A stretch of DNA of 64,000 bases from Shimia biformata (GCF_016888515.1 NZ_JAFEJK010000001.1:2956777-3020776), one strand, 5' to 3'; positions 28,484-38,168 are shown, numbered from the stretch's first letter. The notes: generated by a model from the letters alone, not told the origin. A program made the numbers and translations.

Positions 28484-30943
28484 ATGAGACCGGAATTTGC
28501 GCTTTCCCTGTCTTTTGAAGGCATTGGGCTGCTCTACCGAGAGTCGGGCGGCTGGCGCCTTCTGGACGAAGTGCCGCTGGCCTCGGACGACCTGACCCAG
28601 GCGCTTGGTGCGCTGCGCGAGATGGGTGAGGCGATCGCGGCGGATTTCCGCTGTGTGCTGGTGCTGCCCAACGACCAGATCCGATATCTGTCGTTGGAAA
28701 CCGGCCGCGCCCGCGACGAGGTGCGCCGCGTAAAGGCGGCAGAGGCGCTGGAAGCGGCAACCCCCTATGGCGTGGATGATCTGAGTTTCGACATAGCCGC
28801 AAACGGGCGCATGACCCATGTTGCAGCGGTCGCCCGCGAAACATTGGACGAGGCCGAGAGCTTTGCCGTGGATCACGGATTCCGGCCCGTCGGCTTCACC
28901 GCAATCCCGCCCGAGGACAGCTTTCCCCAGGCCCCGGATTTCGGTGCGACCCGCTTTGCTGGCGAACATCCCGATGCGCTGCATGAACACGACCCGGTGG
29001 TTATCAGCATTACTGCGCGAGGTCCTCTGCCTGCCGCGCAACCTGCATCGCAGGAACCGCCTGCCCCGGCATCCGAACCTGAAGCGCCCCCCGAACCGCA
29101 AGCCGCGCCCGCGACCAAGCCCACGGCTGAGACTGCGGTTGCGCCGCTTCGCCTGACTGGTGCGGACGAAGTTGACGCAACATCGTCGGAAGACGGCAGC
29201 CCTGCGGACACGGCACGGCAAGTCGCCATCGACACGCGCGCACCGGCGCCGGCCGCCTTCGCCAGCATCCGTGCGCGGCGGGACGACACTGCCGATGCAA
29301 CCAAGTCCCTGTCCGGCGTCACACGTGACGACGTGGGCGCGACCGCTCCTGTTATCCAGCCGCCCTCGGGCGAAGCTGCGGACACGGATGACAGGGTGTC
29401 GGCCCAGTTGCGTTTCGACCCCGCCAGCCTGATCAAAGGCCTGCGCGCCGACCCGGTGATCGACGAGCCGGAGGAAGAGGACCAGGCCAAGTCCAACGGC
29501 GTCGCGACATCCTTCTTCAGCCGCCGGGCAAGCCGGGCTGCGCCTGCCGCGATCACGCCCGCCGCCGCCAACGGACCAGTGAACAGCCGGACGCCCCATG
29601 CCGATCCCGACGAGGGTGCGCCCGACGACGGCACCGATGAAAAGCGCCGCATGACGATTTTCGGCGCGCGCGAGACCGAGGTCGGCGGCAAGCCCCGTTT
29701 CCTTGGCCTTGCCCTCACCGTACTGTTGCTGCTGTTCCTTGCAGGGGTCGCGGCATGGGCGGCGCTGTTCCTTGAAGATGGGGTCGCTGGCCTGTTCGGG
29801 CGCGAGAACGCACCGCAGATCGCCGTAAGCGACCCGGACGAAGCACCGGTGGAAACCCCCGTGATCGCCCCCGAGGACGTGCCAGTCGTGACCGCCCTGA
29901 CCACGGCTGTCCCCCCGGATGAGGTCGCCATGATCGACCTGCGCAACGAGGGCGACGACCTTGCACTTCTCGAAGACAGCATGGCCGAACCGGAACCCGA
30001 GCCAGAGCCCGCCCCGCTTCTGAGCGAGGCCGACGCGCAGGCCCGATATGCGGTCACCGGCATCTGGGAACGCGGCCCCGATCAGCCCGCCACCCCGACC
30101 ATCGGGCAGATAGACGATATCTACATCGCCTCGATCGACCCTGCGGACCTGGCCCATGACGCGATTGCCCTGCCCGAGGCAAATCCCGAACATACGGACA
30201 AGGCCATGGACCGCCAGCCGGTGCCGCCGCCGTCCGGCACCACGTTCCAGTTTGATGAAAACGGGTTGGTCGTTGCCACGCGCGAAGGGGCCCTGACCCC
30301 CGAGGGGATCACGGTGTTCCTTGGCAAACCTTCCGTGCTGCCGAAGGCTCTGCCAGAACGCGCTGACGACGCCAGCCCGGAATCGGATGCGGTGAAGCTG
30401 GCCCTGCTTGCCGAAATTCGCCCCCGCCTGCGTCCGGGCAACATGGCGGACCGGGTCGAGCGCAGCCAGACCGGTGGGTATACGCTGGACGAACTTGCCT
30501 CGGTTCGCCCCAAAATGCGCCCCGCAACCGAAAAGGCACAGGCAGAGCGGGACACCGCAAAGACGGATCAGGCGATCGTTGCCTCGTTGAAGCCCCGAGT
30601 CCGGCCGTCGAATTTTGCCCAGATCGTGGATCGGGCGATGCCGAAAGAGGTGGCGGTGGCAACCCCGGTGTCCGCTTCGGTTACGCCCAGCATCCCGTCC
30701 TCGGCCTCGGTCGCGCGACAGGCAACGATGAAGAACGCGATCAACCTTCGAAAAGTGAACCTGATTGGCGTATACGGCACGGCCAACGACCGTCGTGCCT
30801 TGGTTCGCCTTCCGAACAGCCGTTACAAGAAGGTCAAGGTCGGCGACCGCATCGATGGCGGCAAGGTCGTGGCCATTGGCGATCAGGAATTGCGCTATCA
30901 GAAAGGTGGCCGAAACTTGGTGCTGACCCTGCCCAAGAGCTGA
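28484..30943 (+). CDS. PilM/GspL-like and PilP/GspC-like fusion membrane protein
   Basis: 819 residues. About 1-150 look like an actin-fold PilM/GspL-type cytoplasmic domain (FALSLSFEGIGLLYRESGGW, CVLVLPNDQIRYLSLE). Residues 160-400 are a Pro/Ala-rich linker. One membrane helix lies at about 406-427. A long acidic linker follows, with EPEPEPEP, then three related motifs, IRPRLRPGN, VRPKMRPAT and LKPRVRPSN. The last 70 residues (INLRKVNLIGVYG, KVGDRIDGGKV, LVLTLPKS) resemble the PilP/GspC periplasmic domain. No type II secretion or type IV pilus genes are nearby. Function is unknown; the homology calls rest on pattern reading. Confidence 0.6.
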   Translation: MRPEFALSLSFEGIGLLYRESGGWRLLDEVPLASDDLTQALGALREMGEAIAADFRCVLVLPNDQIRYLSLETGRARDEVRRVKAAEALEAATPYGVDDLSFDIAANGRMTHVAAVARETLDEAESFAVDHGFRPVGFTAIPPEDSFPQAPDFGATRFAGEHPDALHEHDPVVISITARGPLPAAQPASQEPPAPASEPEAPPEPQAAPATKPTAETAVAPLRLTGADEVDATSSEDGSPADTARQVAIDTRAPAPAAFASIRARRDDTADATKSLSGVTRDDVGATAPVIQPPSGEAADTDDRVSAQLRFDPASLIKGLRADPVIDEPEEEDQAKSNGVATSFFSRRASRAAPAAITPAAANGPVNSRTPHADPDEGAPDDGTDEKRRMTIFGARETEVGGKPRFLGLALTVLLLLFLAGVAAWAALFLEDGVAGLFGRENAPQIAVSDPDEAPVETPVIAPEDVPVVTALTTAVPPDEVAMIDLRNEGDDLALLEDSMAEPEPEPEPAPLLSEADAQARYAVTGIWERGPDQPATPTIGQIDDIYIASIDPADLAHDAIALPEANPEHTDKAMDRQPVPPPSGTTFQFDENGLVVATREGALTPEGITVFLGKPSVLPKALPERADDASPESDAVKLALLAEIRPRLRPGNMADRVERSQTGGYTLDELASVRPKMRPATEKAQAERDTAKTDQAIVASLKPRVRPSNFAQIVDRAMPKEVAVATPVSASVTPSIPSSASVARQATMKNAINLRKVNLIGVYGTANDRRALVRLPNSRYKKVKVGDRIDGGKVVAIGDQELRYQKGGRNLVLTLPKS

Positions 30944-31018
30944 CACCATTTGAGGCTGCAGACCTCGGGCCGGTTGTGCTAGCGTGGTCTCCACTTCGGG
31001 CGGACCACTGGAAGAGAC

Positions 31019-31897
31019 TTGGCAAGATCAAACAATAACAACCCGATGGACGAGCTTCTTCGCGCCCGTCTGCGGATCAGGGAAGGCGCCAGGTTTCGAC
31101 TGAAGGCGTTGCGGATCCTGATGCAGCTCATCGATGTCGGCAACAAGGTTTTCACGGGTCAAAGCTTTTTCGCGCTGCGCGAGGCCGAGGCGACGCTGAT
31201 CGAACTGGACGGCCGGACCGGGCTGGAACTGGTCGATGCGTTGCTGGCGATGAAGGGTGGCACCACGATCACGGCGCATGGGGTGGAGAACATTCCACGC
31301 GAAGGCGCGGTTGTCATCGCCTCGACCCATCCCGTTGGCACCTATGACTTCATCGTCCATGCCGGGGCGCTTCTGCCGCACCGCCCCGATCTGAAGGTGA
31401 TCGCCAACCGCGAATCCGAGCGTTTTCTCGGCAAGGACATCCTGATCCCCGTCGATCTGGACAAGCACAACAACGCCACCTCTGCCCGCGCCACCCACGC
31501 CGCGATGCAGTCCCATCTGGACGCGGGCGGGGCGCTGCTGATCTTTGGCTCGGGACGGGTGCCGCGAATGGAGAACGGGTTGCTGGTGGAACCGCCGTGG
31601 CGCCTTGGGCCAACGCGCATGTCGGAAAGCGCAAACGCCCCGATCATCCCCGCCTCGCCGGACATGAGAAACTCGCGCCATTACTACCGCACCCGTCGGT
31701 TGGTCGGCTGGCTGAGCCGGGGCAATGACGATCTGGCGCGGGAAGTGGCGTCGCTGCGCTATGTCTCGGAACTGCTGGCCAAGCTGGGCGGGACGTATGA
31801 CGTGCATTACGGGCCCGCGTTGCCTCCGGGAACGCCCCCGGACGAGATCAAGGCCGCAGCCGAGGCGCTGGTGCCGGGGCTGTACCACCCGGTCTGA
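31019..31897 (+). CDS. PlsC-like lysophospholipid acyltransferase family protein
   Basis: 292 residues if the TTG at 31019 is used; the first ATG is at 31046. The active-site motif is STHPVGTYDF (His-x5-Asp spacing), close to the HPTGxxDG type found in hemolysin-like acyltransferases. A second block, IFGSGRVPRMENGLL, sits where PlsC has its FPEGTRS/phosphate-binding segment. Likely transfers an acyl chain to a lipid. GGAAGAG lies only 2 nt before the TTG, so the start is unsure. Confidence 0.7.
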   Translation: MARSNNNNPMDELLRARLRIREGARFRLKALRILMQLIDVGNKVFTGQSFFALREAEATLIELDGRTGLELVDALLAMKGGTTITAHGVENIPREGAVVIASTHPVGTYDFIVHAGALLPHRPDLKVIANRESERFLGKDILIPVDLDKHNNATSARATHAAMQSHLDAGGALLIFGSGRVPRMENGLLVEPPWRLGPTRMSESANAPIIPASPDMRNSRHYYRTRRLVGWLSRGNDDLAREVASLRYVSELLAKLGGTYDVHYGPALPPGTPPDEIKAAAEALVPGLYHPV

Positions 31898-31984
31898 CAT
31901 GGCCGCGTGACGACAAAAACGCCGCCGACCCGAAGATCGACGGCGCCCCCTCCCCCCGGTTGGACCGGGCCTATCGCCTGCTTG

Positions 31985-33082
31985 TCATTCGGCGGCGATT
32001 TCGCCGTTCTCGATCTGCTCGCGCTCGATCGACTCAAACAGCGCCTTGAAGTTGCCCTCACCGAAACCATCATCGCCCTTACGCTGGATGAACTCGAAGA
32101 AGATTGGGCCGATCACCGTTTTCGAGAAGATCTGCAACAGGATCTTGGTTTCACCCCCGTCGACAACCCCTTCGCCGTCGATCAGGATGCCGTGTTTCAT
32201 CATCCGGTCCTTGGGCTCGTCATGGCCTTTCACACGCTCATAGCTGAGGTCGTAATAGGTTTCATTCGGACCGGGCATGAATTTCAGCCCCTTGGCGGCG
32301 ATCTTGTCGGTCGAGGTATAGATGTCGTCCGAGCCCACGGCGATGTGCTGGATGCCTTCGCCGTTGTATTTCTTGAGATAGCTGACGATCTGCCCGGTCT
32401 CGCCGCGGTCCTCGTTGATCGGGATGCGGATACGGCCATCGGGCGAGGTCAATGCGCGGGAAAACAGGCCGGTATATTTGCCCTGGATGTCGAAAAAGCG
32501 GATTTCGCGGAAGTTGAACAGGTCGCCATAGAATTTGAACCACTTGTCCATGTTGCCCTTGAAGACATTGTGGGTCAGATGGTCGAGATAATAGAACCCG
32601 TCGCCCGCCGGTTTCTTGTCGCTGACATAGTCGTATTCGGCGGCATAGGCATCCGCGCCCTCGCCATATTGGTCAACGAAATAGAGAAGGCTGCCGCCGA
32701 TGCCATAAATCGCGGGCACATCCAGCGCCTTGCCGTCGCCCTCGTAAGGTATCGCGCCCTTGGACACGGCATGGTCAAATGCAACCTTTGCGTCCACCAC
32801 GCGCCACGCCATCGAAGGCGCGCAGGGCCCGTGTTCCTCGACGAACTTGGCGGCAAAGCTGCCCGGTTCGGCGTTCAGCACATAGGTCACATCGCCCTGC
32901 TGCCACAGTTCGATGTTCTTGGTCTTGTGCTGGGCGGTCTTGGCATAGCCCATGCGAGCAAACAGGTCACGAAGCTCCTGTGGATCGGGATGGGCGAATT
33001 CGACAAATTCGAACCCATCCGTGCCGGCGGGGTTTTGCGGGGAAATGGTGGCTTTTGGTGCTTCGTGCGGGAAGGGACCCAT
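31985..33082 (-). CDS. hppD: 4-hydroxyphenylpyruvate dioxygenase
   Basis: 365 residues; converts 4-hydroxyphenylpyruvate to homogentisate in tyrosine breakdown. The two-His-one-Glu iron site is visible: His of YLDHLTHNV, His of GIQHIAV, and Glu of IFFEFIQR. ATG 33082 follows CAGGAGACGCGAC. Longer upstream reading in frame is out-of-gene sequence. A divergent Lrp-type regulator at 33234 shares the promoter region, as is common for this gene. Confidence 0.95.
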   Translation of the reverse strand: MGPFPHEAPKATISPQNPAGTDGFEFVEFAHPDPQELRDLFARMGYAKTAQHKTKNIELWQQGDVTYVLNAEPGSFAAKFVEEHGPCAPSMAWRVVDAKVAFDHAVSKGAIPYEGDGKALDVPAIYGIGGSLLYFVDQYGEGADAYAAEYDYVSDKKPAGDGFYYLDHLTHNVFKGNMDKWFKFYGDLFNFREIRFFDIQGKYTGLFSRALTSPDGRIRIPINEDRGETGQIVSYLKKYNGEGIQHIAVGSDDIYTSTDKIAAKGLKFMPGPNETYYDLSYERVKGHDEPKDRMMKHGILIDGEGVVDGGETKILLQIFSKTVIGPIFFEFIQRKGDDGFGEGNFKALFESIEREQIENGEIAAE

Positions 33083-33233
33083 GTCGCGTCTCCTGTTGGA
33101 CTGAAGGTAAAGATGTTCGCTGAATGCAATATATTCGCAACGCAGCGCGGGTTTTCCGCGAATTTGGGTGTTCAGACTGCGTATTTTGCGCGAGTATCGC
33201 ACACAATTGCCAATTTTTCGGAATTCCCCGCAC

Positions 33234-33689
33234 ATGCTCGATGACACCGACACCCGACTCCTTGCTGCCCTGCAAAAAGACGCCCATCTGACCGCGCAGC
33301 AACTGGGAGAAATACTGAACCTGTCGCCCAGCCAGGCCGGACGGCGGCGGCAGCGGCTTGAGGCGGAAGGCTATATCCAGAACTACGCGGCGCGGCTGGA
33401 CGCCAAGAAGCTGGGCCTGTCGGTGCAGGCCTTTGTGCAGGTCAGTCTTGGGATTCACGGGCCGGAACAGTCAAAAAGCTTTGCGAGACTTGTGAACACC
33501 CGACCGGAAATTGTCAGCGCCTGGACCCTGACGGGGGATGCGGATTACCTGCTGAGGGTCTATTGTGAAGACCTTGCCGCGCTGAACAGCTTGATTCACG
33601 AAACTTTACTGCCACATCCAGCGGTAAGCCGGGTGCAAAGCCAGATCGTGATGGACCAGTTCAAACGCGACGCGCCGCTGCCCACGTGA
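33234..33689 (+). CDS. Lrp/AsnC family regulator
   Basis: 151 residues. Helix-turn-helix LTAQQLGEILNLSPSQAGRR, then an RAM domain (TGDADYLLRVYCEDLAALNSLI). It is divergent from hppD across 151 nt that include CGCGG-GTTTT-CCGCG (in 33150-33170) and a longer ATTCGC...GCGAAT pair, both possible binding sites. It probably responds to an aromatic amino acid or its keto acid and controls hppD; this is inference. The Kef-type antiporter begins 18 nt after it. Confidence 0.9.
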   Translation: MLDDTDTRLLAALQKDAHLTAQQLGEILNLSPSQAGRRRQRLEAEGYIQNYAARLDAKKLGLSVQAFVQVSLGIHGPEQSKSFARLVNTRPEIVSAWTLTGDADYLLRVYCEDLAALNSLIHETLLPHPAVSRVQSQIVMDQFKRDAPLPT

Positions 33690-33707
33690 TGGACCATAGG
33701 GACTGAC

Positions 33708-35579
33708 ATGGAAAACATTTTCTTTCAGGCAACGATTTTCCTGGCCGCCGCCGTGATCGCGGTGCCGATCGCTGCGCGGCTTGGGTTGGGCTCGGTGCTG
33801 GGCTACCTCGCGGCGGGGGTGGTGATCGGGCCGGTGCTGGGCCTTCTCGGAACACATGAATCGCACGAGTTGCAACACTATGCCGAGTTCGGCGTGGTCA
33901 TGATGCTGTTCCTGATCGGACTTGAACTGGACCCGCGCGCACTTTGGGCAATGCGGCACAAGCTTTTGGGTCTTGGCGGGTTGCAGATCGGCATTACCGG
34001 GGCTGCGGTGGCCGGGGCCGCCATTCTGCTTGGGGCCGAAACCCCGCTGGCCATCGCGATCGGTATGACATTCTCGCTGTCCTCGACGGCGATCGTGCTG
34101 CAAACCCTGACTGAGAAGCGGCTGATGCAGACGAAGGGCGGGCGATCAACCTTTGCCGTCCTGCTGACACAGGATATTGCCGTCATTCCCTTTCTTGCCA
34201 TCCTGCCGCTTCTGGCTTCGCAGGACGCGCGCGCGGAGCTGGCCGAAGGGCATGACAACGCCAGCGGTGCGCTTGGCTTTGTCGCCGAGTGGCTGCACAG
34301 CCTGCCCGCCTGGGGCGAGACGCTGGTCACCCTGGGTGTGGTCGCGGCAATCATCCTGGGCGGGATTTATGGCAGCCGCCCGATCTTCCGCTATATCCAC
34401 GGCGCCCATCTGCGCGAAATGTATACGTCGCTTGCCCTGCTGATCGTGGTCAGCATTGCGCTGGTGATGACCGTGGTCGGCCTGTCTCCGGCGCTGGGAA
34501 CCTTCATCGCCGGGGTGGTTCTGGCGAACTCGGAATTCCGCCACGAGATGGAAAGCGACATCCAGCCCTTCAAGGCGCTGCTTCTGGGATTGTTCTTCAT
34601 CACGGTGGGGGCCGGGATCAATGTCGATCTGTTGTTCAGCGCACCGCTGACGATCCTTGGGCTGACACTGGGGCTGATCGCGCTGAAGGCGCTGATCCTG
34701 TTCGTGCTGGCGGTGGTCTTTGGCCTGAAAGGGCGCGACCGGCTGTTGTTCACGCTGGGCCTGGCGCAGGCCGGTGAATTTGGCTTTGTCCTAATCTCCT
34801 ACTCGCTGACCCAGAACGTGATGCCGATGGAAACCGCCGAAGTCCTGCTTCTGGTGGTGGCGTTGTCGATGCTGGTCACGCCGCTGTTGTTCATCGCCAA
34901 CGAGGTGCTGGCCCGCTATGCGGTGACGGACGCGGTGGACGACGCCCCGGAACCTGACGACATCGACGAACAGGGTCCGATCATCATTGCCGGGATCGGC
35001 CGCTTTGGGCAGATCGTGCATCGTCTGGTGTCAAGCGCAGGCTTCCGCACGGTGGTTCTGGACCACGACCTGCGCACGGTGCAGCTGATGCGGCGGTTCG
35101 GGGTGAAAGGGTTCTTCGGAGATCCCACCCGGCCGGAACTGCTGCATGCCGCAGGGCTGGCCGAAGCCAAGGTGCTGGTGGTGGCGCTGGATGATCCCGA
35201 AGCGGCGTTGAAACTGGTCAAACACGCCCGCCGCGAACGGCCTGACCTGCATATCGTCGCCCGCGCCCATGACCGCGTCAGCGTCTTCAGGCTGTATCAG
35301 GCCGGGGCCAACGACATCGTGCGCGAGATGTTTGACTCGTCCCTGCGCGCGGGCCGCTATGTGCTGGAGAACGTCGGGCTCAGTGAATACGAGGCGGCGC
35401 AGGCCGAGCAGACCTTCTATCAGCATGACCGGATGACGATCCGCGAACTCGCCATGCTTTGGGATCCAGACAAGCCGCCCTCAGAGAACGAGGCCTATGT
35501 CGCGCGGTCGAAGGAGTTGCAGAAAGAGCTTGAGGCCGAATTGCTGGCCGTGCTGGACACGCGCAGCGACGCCGCCTGA
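33708..35579 (+). CDS. Kef-type monovalent cation:proton antiporter with RCK domain
   Basis: 623 residues. An N-terminal CPA2 domain with about 12 membrane helices (1-400) is followed by an RCK/TrkA-N domain from about residue 420 (IIIAGIGRFGQIVHRL, then GFFGDPTRPELL) and a short Glu-rich tail. Closest in layout to KefB/KefC/YbaL, which exchange K+ for H+ under nucleotide or glutathione-adduct control. It follows the Lrp gene by 18 nt. A strong terminator lies just downstream. Confidence 0.9.
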   Translation: MENIFFQATIFLAAAVIAVPIAARLGLGSVLGYLAAGVVIGPVLGLLGTHESHELQHYAEFGVVMMLFLIGLELDPRALWAMRHKLLGLGGLQIGITGAAVAGAAILLGAETPLAIAIGMTFSLSSTAIVLQTLTEKRLMQTKGGRSTFAVLLTQDIAVIPFLAILPLLASQDARAELAEGHDNASGALGFVAEWLHSLPAWGETLVTLGVVAAIILGGIYGSRPIFRYIHGAHLREMYTSLALLIVVSIALVMTVVGLSPALGTFIAGVVLANSEFRHEMESDIQPFKALLLGLFFITVGAGINVDLLFSAPLTILGLTLGLIALKALILFVLAVVFGLKGRDRLLFTLGLAQAGEFGFVLISYSLTQNVMPMETAEVLLLVVALSMLVTPLLFIANEVLARYAVTDAVDDAPEPDDIDEQGPIIIAGIGRFGQIVHRLVSSAGFRTVVLDHDLRTVQLMRRFGVKGFFGDPTRPELLHAAGLAEAKVLVVALDDPEAALKLVKHARRERPDLHIVARAHDRVSVFRLYQAGANDIVREMFDSSLRAGRYVLENVGLSEYEAAQAEQTFYQHDRMTIRELAMLWDPDKPPSENEAYVARSKELQKELEAELLAVLDTRSDAA

Positions 35580-35585
35580 CCAGTC

Positions 35586-35626
35586 ATGTCCCCACCTGAC
35601 CAGAGGTGGGGACATGGGTATTTTTG
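35586..35626 (+). terminator. Intrinsic terminator after Kef-type gene
   Basis: Perfect 12-bp stem ATGTCCCCACCT / AGGTGGGGACAT with a GACCAG loop, then GGGTATTTTT. It lies 6 nt after the stop codon. Its tail is also the beginning of the third copy of the dispersed repeat. Confidence 0.8.
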
Positions 35627-35637
35627 ACCAGCAAAAA
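35616..35637. repeat. Dispersed intergenic repeat, copy 3 (tail only)
   Basis: GGGTATTTTTGACCAGCAAAAA matches the GGGGTATTTGCGACCAGCAAAAA tail of the copy at 19875. It lies between convergent genes, like copy 1. A weaker relative (GGTATTTTTTGGCAAGAGG) is at about 870-890. Confidence 0.5.
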
Positions 35638-35639
35638 AC

Positions 35640-36653
35640 CTAGTCGGCGTCCGAGACGCCGGCTTCGGCAAAGGTGGCCATGCCGGAATGACAGGCGATG
35701 GCCGACTTCAGAATGCTGATGGCAACCGTCGCGCCCGATGCTTCGCCCAGGCGCATGCCAAGCGACAGGATCGGCGCCTTGCCCAGCTTGTCCAGAAGCG
35801 CGCCGTGGGCGCCCTCGGCGCTGACATGCCCGGCGACCGCGTGGTCCAGCGCGCCGGGATTGGCCGCCGCAAGACAGGCGGCAGCGGCGGTGCAGATGAA
35901 CCCGTCAAGGATCACCGGGATACGGTGGGCACGGGCCGCAGCGATGGCGCCCGCCATGGCCGCCAGTTCCCGCCCGCCAAGGCAGCGCAACACCTGAAGC
36001 CCGTCGTTGGTGCCGTGCAGCGCCACCGCTTCGGCGACAACACGGGTCTTGTTGAGAAGTCCGGCGTCGTCGACACCAGTGCCACGCCCGGTCCAGTCCT
36101 CAGCATCGCCTCCAAACAGCGCAAGCGCGATGGCCGCCGCCGATGTGGTATTGCCGATCCCCATTTCGCCAACCACCAAGAGGTCGGCACCGGGATCAAC
36201 CGACGTCCAGCCCTTGGTCAGGGCCTCGGTCACGTCTTCCTCGGTCATGGCCGCGGTCTTGGTGAAATCCTGGGTCGGCTTGTCCAGCGACAGGGCATGC
36301 ACATCCAGCGAGGCCCCCGCCGCGCGGCACAGCTGGTTGATAGCCGCACCGCCGTGCTGAAAGTTCAGCACCATCTGCTCGGTCACCTCGGCGGGAAAGG
36401 CCGAGACACCCTGCGCCGTAACACCATGGTTGCCGGCAAAGACGATCACCTGCGGACGGTCAAGCGATGGCCGCGCATCGCCGCGCCACCCGGCATACCA
36501 GATCGCCAGTTCCTCAAGCCGCCCCAACGCGCCCGGCGGCTTGGTCAGCTGACCATTTCGCGCCTCGGCCTCGCCATGTGCTTTTGCGTCAGGGGTTGGC
36601 GCCTTGGCCAGCGTTGCGCGGAATTCTTCAAGTGTGGCAAAGGGGGCGGTCAT
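35640..36653 (-). CDS. cobT: Nicotinate-nucleotide--dimethylbenzimidazole phosphoribosyltransferase
   Basis: 337 residues; makes alpha-ribazole phosphate for the lower ligand of cobalamin. Motifs [33 protein letters not shown] and [10 protein letters not shown] are diagnostic. ATG 36653 begins [11 protein letters not shown]; the frame continues far upstream without a plausible start. The partner cobS is divergent, 97 nt away. No cobalamin riboswitch is visible between them. Confidence 0.95.
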   Translation of the reverse strand: MTAPFATLEEFRATLAKAPTPDAKAHGEAEARNGQLTKPPGALGRLEELAIWYAGWRGDARPSLDRPQVIVFAGNHGVTAQGVSAFPAEVTEQMVLNFQHGGAAINQLCRAAGASLDVHALSLDKPTQDFTKTAAMTEEDVTEALTKGWTSVDPGADLLVVGEMGIGNTTSAAAIALALFGGDAEDWTGRGTGVDDAGLLNKTRVVAEAVALHGTNDGLQVLRCLGGRELAAMAGAIAAARAHRIPVILDGFICTAAAACLAAANPGALDHAVAGHVSAEGAHGALLDKLGKAPILSLGMRLGEASGATVAISILKSAIACHSGMATFAEAGVSDAD

Positions 36654-36749
36654 GGGCAGCTCCGTGAATGGACTTGTTCTTGGGGGGTGTTTACCTGAAA
36701 GATGCCCACCGACAAGGCGGGAAGAGACTTTACGAGGGTGAGAGCCGAC

Positions 36750-37502
36750 ATGCCGCAGCAGAAACCGGATATCAGAGCGGGCGATATCGCTGTCGCGCTG
36801 GCGCTGCTGACGCGGCTTCCCCTGCGTGCCGACTTCTCGCGCGGGGCGGCGGCCGCCTGGGCCTATCCGCTTGCGGGCGTGGTTCTGGCGATGCTGGCGG
36901 GTGTGATGTGCTGGCTGTTGATGGCGCTTGGCCTGCCTCCCACGCTGGCGGCGGCGGCATGGCTTTTCGCGACGATCGTCCTGAGCGGCGCCATGCACGA
37001 GGACGGGCTGGCCGATTGTGCCGACGGGTTCTGGGGCGGTTGGGAAAAGGCGCGCAGGCTTGAGATCATGAAGGACAGCCGGATCGGCACCTATGGCGTG
37101 CTGGCGCTTGGCCTGTCGCTGTTGTGTCGCTGGGCGGCGCTGACGGTGATCCTGACGGTGCCGGGGTGGGGACTGGCACTGATCGGGGTGGCGGCACTGA
37201 GCCGGGCGGCCATGCCGGCTCTGATGACCGCCTTGCCCCATGCGCGATCAGACGGGCTGAGCCGGGCGCAGGGGCGTCCGTCGCGGCAACAGGCGCTGGT
37301 GGCGGTGGCTATTGGATGCGGCGCTGCGATACTGGGCGCGGGTTGGGGCGGGATCGCCTTGATTGTCGTTGCCCTGCTTGCCACAGGCTGTTGTGCGCTG
37401 ATCGCCAGATCCAAGATCGGTGGCCAGACAGGGGACGTTTTGGGGGCAACGCAGCAGGTCTGCGAAATCGCGCTTTTGGCGACCCTTGCCACGCTAACGT
37501 GA
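36750..37502 (+). CDS. cobS: Adenosylcobinamide-GDP ribazoletransferase
   Basis: 250 residues, integral membrane; joins adenosylcobinamide-GDP and alpha-ribazole in the last step of cobalamin synthesis. The signature [15 protein letters not shown] followed by [15 protein letters not shown] is present and several membrane helices follow. An in-frame ATG at 36702 would add 16 residues. Divergent from cobT. A symmetric terminator separates it from convergent carD. Confidence 0.93.
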   Translation: MPQQKPDIRAGDIAVALALLTRLPLRADFSRGAAAAWAYPLAGVVLAMLAGVMCWLLMALGLPPTLAAAAWLFATIVLSGAMHEDGLADCADGFWGGWEKARRLEIMKDSRIGTYGVLALGLSLLCRWAALTVILTVPGWGLALIGVAALSRAAMPALMTALPHARSDGLSRAQGRPSRQQALVAVAIGCGAAILGAGWGGIALIVVALLATGCCALIARSKIGGQTGDVLGATQQVCEIALLATLATLT

Positions 37503-37524
37503 ACCGAGGTCCAAAGTCCAAAAA

Positions 37525-37552
37525 AAACCGCGCCCGGTGACAGGCGCGGTTT
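37525..37552. terminator. Bidirectional terminator between cobS and carD
   Basis: AAACCGCGCC / GGCGCGGTTT, a perfect 10-bp stem with an 8-nt loop, preceded by an A-run and followed by TTTCTTGATTTT. Its symmetry lets it serve both convergent genes. Confidence 0.85.
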
Positions 37553-37576
37553 CTTGATTTTGGAATGTCCGTCAGA

Positions 37577-38083
37577 TCAGGCGGCGCGGGACAGCAGCAC
37601 CTCGTCCACCTTCTTGGCGGCGGCGACCTCGTCATCGCCGTGAACTGCGGCAACTTCGCGGGTCAGCCGGTCAAGCGCGGCCTCATAAAGCTGACGCTCG
37701 GAATAGCTTTGCTCGCGCTGTTCGTCGGTGCGGTGCAGGTCGCGGACCACCTCGGCAATCGCGATCAGGTCGCCCGAGTTGATCTTTTGCTCATATTCCT
37801 GCGCCCGGCGCGACCACATGGCGCGTTTCACCTTGGCCTTGCCCTTCAGCGTCTTCATCGCCTGATCCACGACGTCGGGCGACGAGAGCGAGCGCATGCC
37901 GATCTCGGTGGCCTTGTTGGTGGGCACGCGCAGGGTCATCTTGTCCTTCTCGAACGAGATCACGAACAGCTCAAGCGACATGCCTGCCACTTCCTGTTCT
38001 TCGATCGAGATGATCTGACCAACACCATGCGCCGGATAAACAACATGTTCATTCGGGCGGAAGTCCAGTTTCTTCTTCGTCAT
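37577..38083 (-). CDS. carD: CarD/CdnL family RNA polymerase-binding regulator
   Basis: 168 residues. The N-terminal Tudor-like RNA polymerase interaction domain reads FRPNEHVVYPAHGVGQIISIEE, and the C-terminal helical DNA-binding part includes KRAMWSRRAQEYEQKINSGD. It stabilises open promoter complexes, notably at rRNA promoters. ATG 38083 fits the conserved MTKKKLDF start. The 285-nt leader region holds a terminator and a palindrome. Confidence 0.93.
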   Translation of the reverse strand: MTKKKLDFRPNEHVVYPAHGVGQIISIEEQEVAGMSLELFVISFEKDKMTLRVPTNKATEIGMRSLSSPDVVDQAMKTLKGKAKVKRAMWSRRAQEYEQKINSGDLIAIAEVVRDLHRTDEQREQSYSERQLYEAALDRLTREVAAVHGDDEVAAAKKVDEVLLSRAA

Positions 38084-38168
38084 ATAGTCTTTCCCAGATT
38101 TGCCTGAGCCGGCGAACAAGATACCCCCGGGAAAACAGCTTCCCGCGACCAAGGTTTCTCTGCGGCGT

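Noticed and set aside
28421-30994. Long open frame opposite the PilM/PilP-like fusion
   Set aside because: No plausible start or domain; the plus strand has a signal-like membrane helix and a domain order that make sense.
36654-36749. Cobalamin riboswitch between cobT and cobS
   Set aside because: The 96-nt gap is too short and lacks a B12-box-like sequence.
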